From contig NZ_JABAOB010000006.1 in NCBI RefSeq assembly GCF_012726295.1, forward strand, positions 372,001-436,000: a stretch of DNA of 64,000 nt, read 5' to 3'. Below are positions 61,643 to 64,000 of the stretch, in pieces. The notes under the pieces were generated by a model. The model was not told the origin of the DNA, made no database searches, and saw only the letters and a list, made by a program, of their open reading frames with translations. The stretch is from Chitinophaga sp. Ak27 (GTDB lineage: Bacteria; Bacteroidota; Bacteroidia; Chitinophagales; Chitinophagaceae). A program made the translations under genes and the position numbers. Position 1 is the first letter of the stretch. The number at the start of each line of letters is the position of its first letter.

Positions 61643-62900
61643 CAAAACATGGGTGGCAGTGCTTTCGCTGTTGCTCGCCGGTATTACAACAACTTATGCA
61701 CAGCAGGTAAACGTTAACAATATTCAGCAGGATACTGCACTGTTTAGCGTTTTTCATTCCCTTTCCGCTGCAGACAGTAGTGTAATATCTATTCTTCACC
61801 TGGGCGATTCCCATGTGCAGGCAGGCTATTTTCCGTTGGCCACGGCTTCGCTGCTGCAACAACAGTTTGGATATGCCGGCAGGGGATATGTATTCCCTTA
61901 TAGCCTTGCAGGCACCAACGGCCCGGAAGACTTCAGATGGAACAGTACGGTAAGATGGTCGTCGGAGAGAGTGGTAGACCGGAATAAGTCCAGTGTCCTT
62001 GGCCCTGGCGCCATTGTGATCACTTCCCTCAATGATGCACCTAACCTGGCTTTCTCCGGAAAACCAGACGGGAGTATGGATAATAACTTCCGCGAGGCAG
62101 AACTGTTGTATGATGCCGGGAATACCAACAATACCGTGGTGGCGCCTGATGCTACAGTTACGGTGACCCCCGCTCCATTTCCAGGCTCGCCAACCATCAG
62201 TATGGCTACCCTTCATTTCCCGCAAGCGGTCAACTCATTCCAGGTAAGGTGGGAAGGTACAGGTAATGGGCCATTCCGCTTTTTTGGTGCGGTCATGAAA
62301 AACGGTCGTCCGGGCATACTATACCATAGCATTGGAATTAATGGCGCCATGTACCAGCAATACAACGAGTTTGATAACACGCTTTTGGCACAGATGGCAG
62401 TGCTGAAACCACAGCTGGTTATCATCTCCCTGGGTACAAATGAAGCATATGGGGGCAGGATGGATCCGCTGGCCTTCAGAGATGAAATAGAAAGAATGGT
62501 AACCCTGATCGGGGAACAAAATCCTGCTGCCCGTATTCTCCTTACCACACCGCCCGATTGTATGCGCGCCGGGAGGAAAGGAGTGAGAAAGAAAGTAGGG
62601 AAAAGAAAATATAAGACGATATATCATACGGTATATTACCCCAACCCATATATTTCAATGGTTACCCAGCAGATTATGGGATATGCCCGGCAACACGGCA
62701 TTGCCTGTTGGAATTTTAATGCGGTAAATAAAGCGCAGAAGGATAGATTTGCAGGGGCATGGGCGCCAGACCATATTCATTTTAATGTGAGAGGATACCA
62801 GCAACAGGGCCAGTTACTATACGAAGCCCTGCAGCAATCTTACACGCATTACTTACAGCAAACCAAGAAAAATCCAGTTATCTCCAATGATCAGCATTAA
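61617..62900 (+). CDS. Secreted SGNH/GDSL-type protein 2
   Basis: A 427-residue protein with an N-terminal signal peptide (hydrophobic stretch TWVAVLSLLLAGITTTYA) and an SGNH fold. Block I reads ILHLGDSHVQAG with the nucleophile serine, block III has SLGTNEAYGG in the GxND position, and block V has DHIHFNVRG. A beta insertion of about 140 residues separates them. It overlaps the end of SGNH protein 1 by 26 bases and the start of the MBOAT gene by 14, a sign of translational coupling. The likely role is to finish or reverse O-acylation of a surface polymer supplied by the MBOAT protein. Confidence 0.85.
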   Translation: MNTGWHNLNKTWVAVLSLLLAGITTTYAQQVNVNNIQQDTALFSVFHSLSAADSSVISILHLGDSHVQAGYFPLATASLLQQQFGYAGRGYVFPYSLAGTNGPEDFRWNSTVRWSSERVVDRNKSSVLGPGAIVITSLNDAPNLAFSGKPDGSMDNNFREAELLYDAGNTNNTVVAPDATVTVTPAPFPGSPTISMATLHFPQAVNSFQVRWEGTGNGPFRFFGAVMKNGRPGILYHSIGINGAMYQQYNEFDNTLLAQMAVLKPQLVIISLGTNEAYGGRMDPLAFRDEIERMVTLIGEQNPAARILLTTPPDCMRAGRKGVRKKVGKRKYKTIYHTVYYPNPYISMVTQQIMGYARQHGIACWNFNAVNKAQKDRFAGAWAPDHIHFNVRGYQQQGQLLYEALQQSYTHYLQQTKKNPVISNDQH

Positions 62901-64000
62901 TGAGTTGTTGTCAGAACTGTTGTACGACGAGAAAAATCCGGTTCTCTTTAACAGCGGTTTCTTCTTTTATTACTTTGCTTTATTCATGATGTGTTACCTG
63001 CTGGCCAGTAGGAGCAAAACCGCCAGGGTATGGGTGTATACAGTATTCTCCCTGTATTTTTTCTATAAAGCCTGCGGCTATTATGTGGGATTGGTTATCC
63101 TGTCGGCCATTGTCGACTTTAATTTATCGCGATGGATCTACCATAGTAGTGATAAAAAAGTAAAGAAATCGTTGCTCATATTTAGCATCCTGCTGAATAT
63201 AGGATTGCTGTTTTATTTCAAGTACACCAACTTCTTTATTGGTATTATCAACGATGTTACTGCCGGACATATTCATCCATTAAGCCTCATCCTGCCGATT
63301 GGGATTTCCTTCTATACCTTTGAGAACCTGAGTTATACGATCGACGTATATCGTGGGGAAATCAAGCCGGTAAGCAATTTCATGGATTATCTCTTCTTCC
63401 TGTCTTTCTTCCCGAAACTGATGATGGGCCCCATTGTGCGTGCGGCAGATTTCATTCCGCAAATATCCATGCCTTATCGTCTTACCTCTGAAGACATCGG
63501 GAAGGGGATGTACCTGATTATGGGTGGTTTGTTTAAGAAGATCGTGATATCTGACTTCATCTACCAGAATTTTGTACAATATATTTTTGATGACCCCAGT
63601 AAGCACACTGGCCTGGAATGCCTGATAGGCGTGTATGGCTATGCCCTGGTGATCTATTGCGATTTCTCCGGTTATTCTGATATGGCGCTGGGTATTGCCC
63701 GGTGGACCGGCTTTAAGATTCCGCCTAACTTTGACTCTCCCTACCAGAGTTCCTCCATTACAGAGTTCTGGCGCCGCTGGCATATTTCATTGTCCAGCTG
63801 GTTGCGCGATTACCTCTATATCCCATTGGGTGGCAACCGTAAAGGAAAAGTACGTCAGTATATTAACCTGGCGCTGACCATGTTAATCGGTGGCTTCTGG
63901 CATGGCGCGAGCTGGAATTTTATATTCTGGGGAGCGATGCATGGCAGTGCGCTGGCCATTGATAAGGTACGCATTGACTGGTTGAAAAAACGTAAAACAG
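62887..64000 (+). CDS. MBOAT family membrane O-acyltransferase (AlgI/DltB-like), partial
   Basis: Integral membrane acyltransferase that moves acyl groups (in known relatives acetyl or D-alanyl) across the membrane to extracellular carriers. The gene begins at the ATG at 62887 inside the SGNH 2 gene and is still open at the window end (371 residues seen, family length about 470). Conserved MBOAT sequence is plain: LPIGISFYTFENLSYTIDVYRG, FFPKLMMGPIVRA, FWRRWHISLSSWLRDYLYIPLGG and the active-site histidine in GGFWHGASWNFIFWG. About nine hydrophobic spans are visible. It forms an operon with the two SGNH proteins and the glucosaminidase. Confidence 0.93.
   Translation, partial: MISINELLSELLYDEKNPVLFNSGFFFYYFALFMMCYLLASRSKTARVWVYTVFSLYFFYKACGYYVGLVILSAIVDFNLSRWIYHSSDKKVKKSLLIFSILLNIGLLFYFKYTNFFIGIINDVTAGHIHPLSLILPIGISFYTFENLSYTIDVYRGEIKPVSNFMDYLFFLSFFPKLMMGPIVRAADFIPQISMPYRLTSEDIGKGMYLIMGGLFKKIVISDFIYQNFVQYIFDDPSKHTGLECLIGVYGYALVIYCDFSGYSDMALGIARWTGFKIPPNFDSPYQSSSITEFWRRWHISLSSWLRDYLYIPLGGNRKGKVRQYINLALTMLIGGFWHGASWNFIFWGAMHGSALAIDKVRIDWLKKRKT

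Noticed and set aside
1..64000. tRNA, rRNA, prophage, insertion sequence or replication-origin features
   Set aside because: I looked for cloverleaf-type tRNA ends, transposase motifs and inverted-repeat-bounded elements and found nothing I could support.

Overview
The window comes from a chromosome of a Bacteroidota bacterium, most likely of the Chitinophagaceae (Chitinophaga-like). This rests on type IX secretion and gliding genes (gldA, gldJ, porU, porV, a porP/sprF homologue), a bacillithiol gene (bshA), several families typical of the phylum (DUF4292, DUF4293, an MlaE/MlaF pair), the absence of Shine-Dalgarno sequences and many TAnnTTTG -7 promoter elements. It is ordinary, densely coded core chromosome. 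I see no tRNA, rRNA, insertion sequence, prophage or CRISPR array, and no gene-free stretch longer than about 300 bases.

Layout. 1-4.2 kb: start of enolase, gldA, a secreted M23 peptidase and a Bcp peroxiredoxin. 4.2-10.7 kb: the T9SS/gliding block, with gldJ divergent from porU-porV. 10.8-17.3 kb: ispF, dut, then an envelope run of a TPR lipoprotein, a DUF4292 lipoprotein and two tandem EnvC-like proteins with degenerate LytM domains. 17.3-31.5 kb: bshA, an M28 peptidase, an RsmI-like methyltransferase, an EI24 membrane protein, porP/sprF, upp, a VWA protein, anmK, adenine deaminase, a LolA-like protein, a WYL regulator and an unknown protein. 31.7-38.1 kb: a 1-Cys peroxiredoxin, an RNA-modification run (rlmN, RluB-like, RluA-like) and an M23 peptidase with C-terminal repeats. 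38.2-50.1 kb: a thiolase, an ECF sigma factor, uvrA, DUF4293, a malic enzyme-phosphotransacetylase fusion, an uncharacterised kinase-like protein, MlaE and MlaF homologues, and sucD. 50.2-64 kb: a giant alpha-2-macroglobulin-like protein, an FAD oxidoreductase, aspS, and a cell-surface operon (glucosaminidase, two SGNH proteins, MBOAT acyltransferase) that runs off the end.

The common theme is the cell envelope: wall cleavage and its control (four M23-type proteins, a glucosaminidase), wall recycling (anmK), probable O-acylation (SGNH-SGNH-MBOAT), lipid and lipoprotein handling (MlaE/F, LolA-like, DUF4292) and outer-membrane secretion (T9SS). The items most worth following up are the glucosaminidase-SGNH-SGNH-MBOAT operon, the poly-T tract at the start of the second EnvC-like gene, a pair of about 92-bp palindromic repeats at 22.1 and 46.3 kb, the kinase-like unknown protein at 46.4 kb, and SusC-like plug motifs inside the alpha-2-macroglobulin-like protein.
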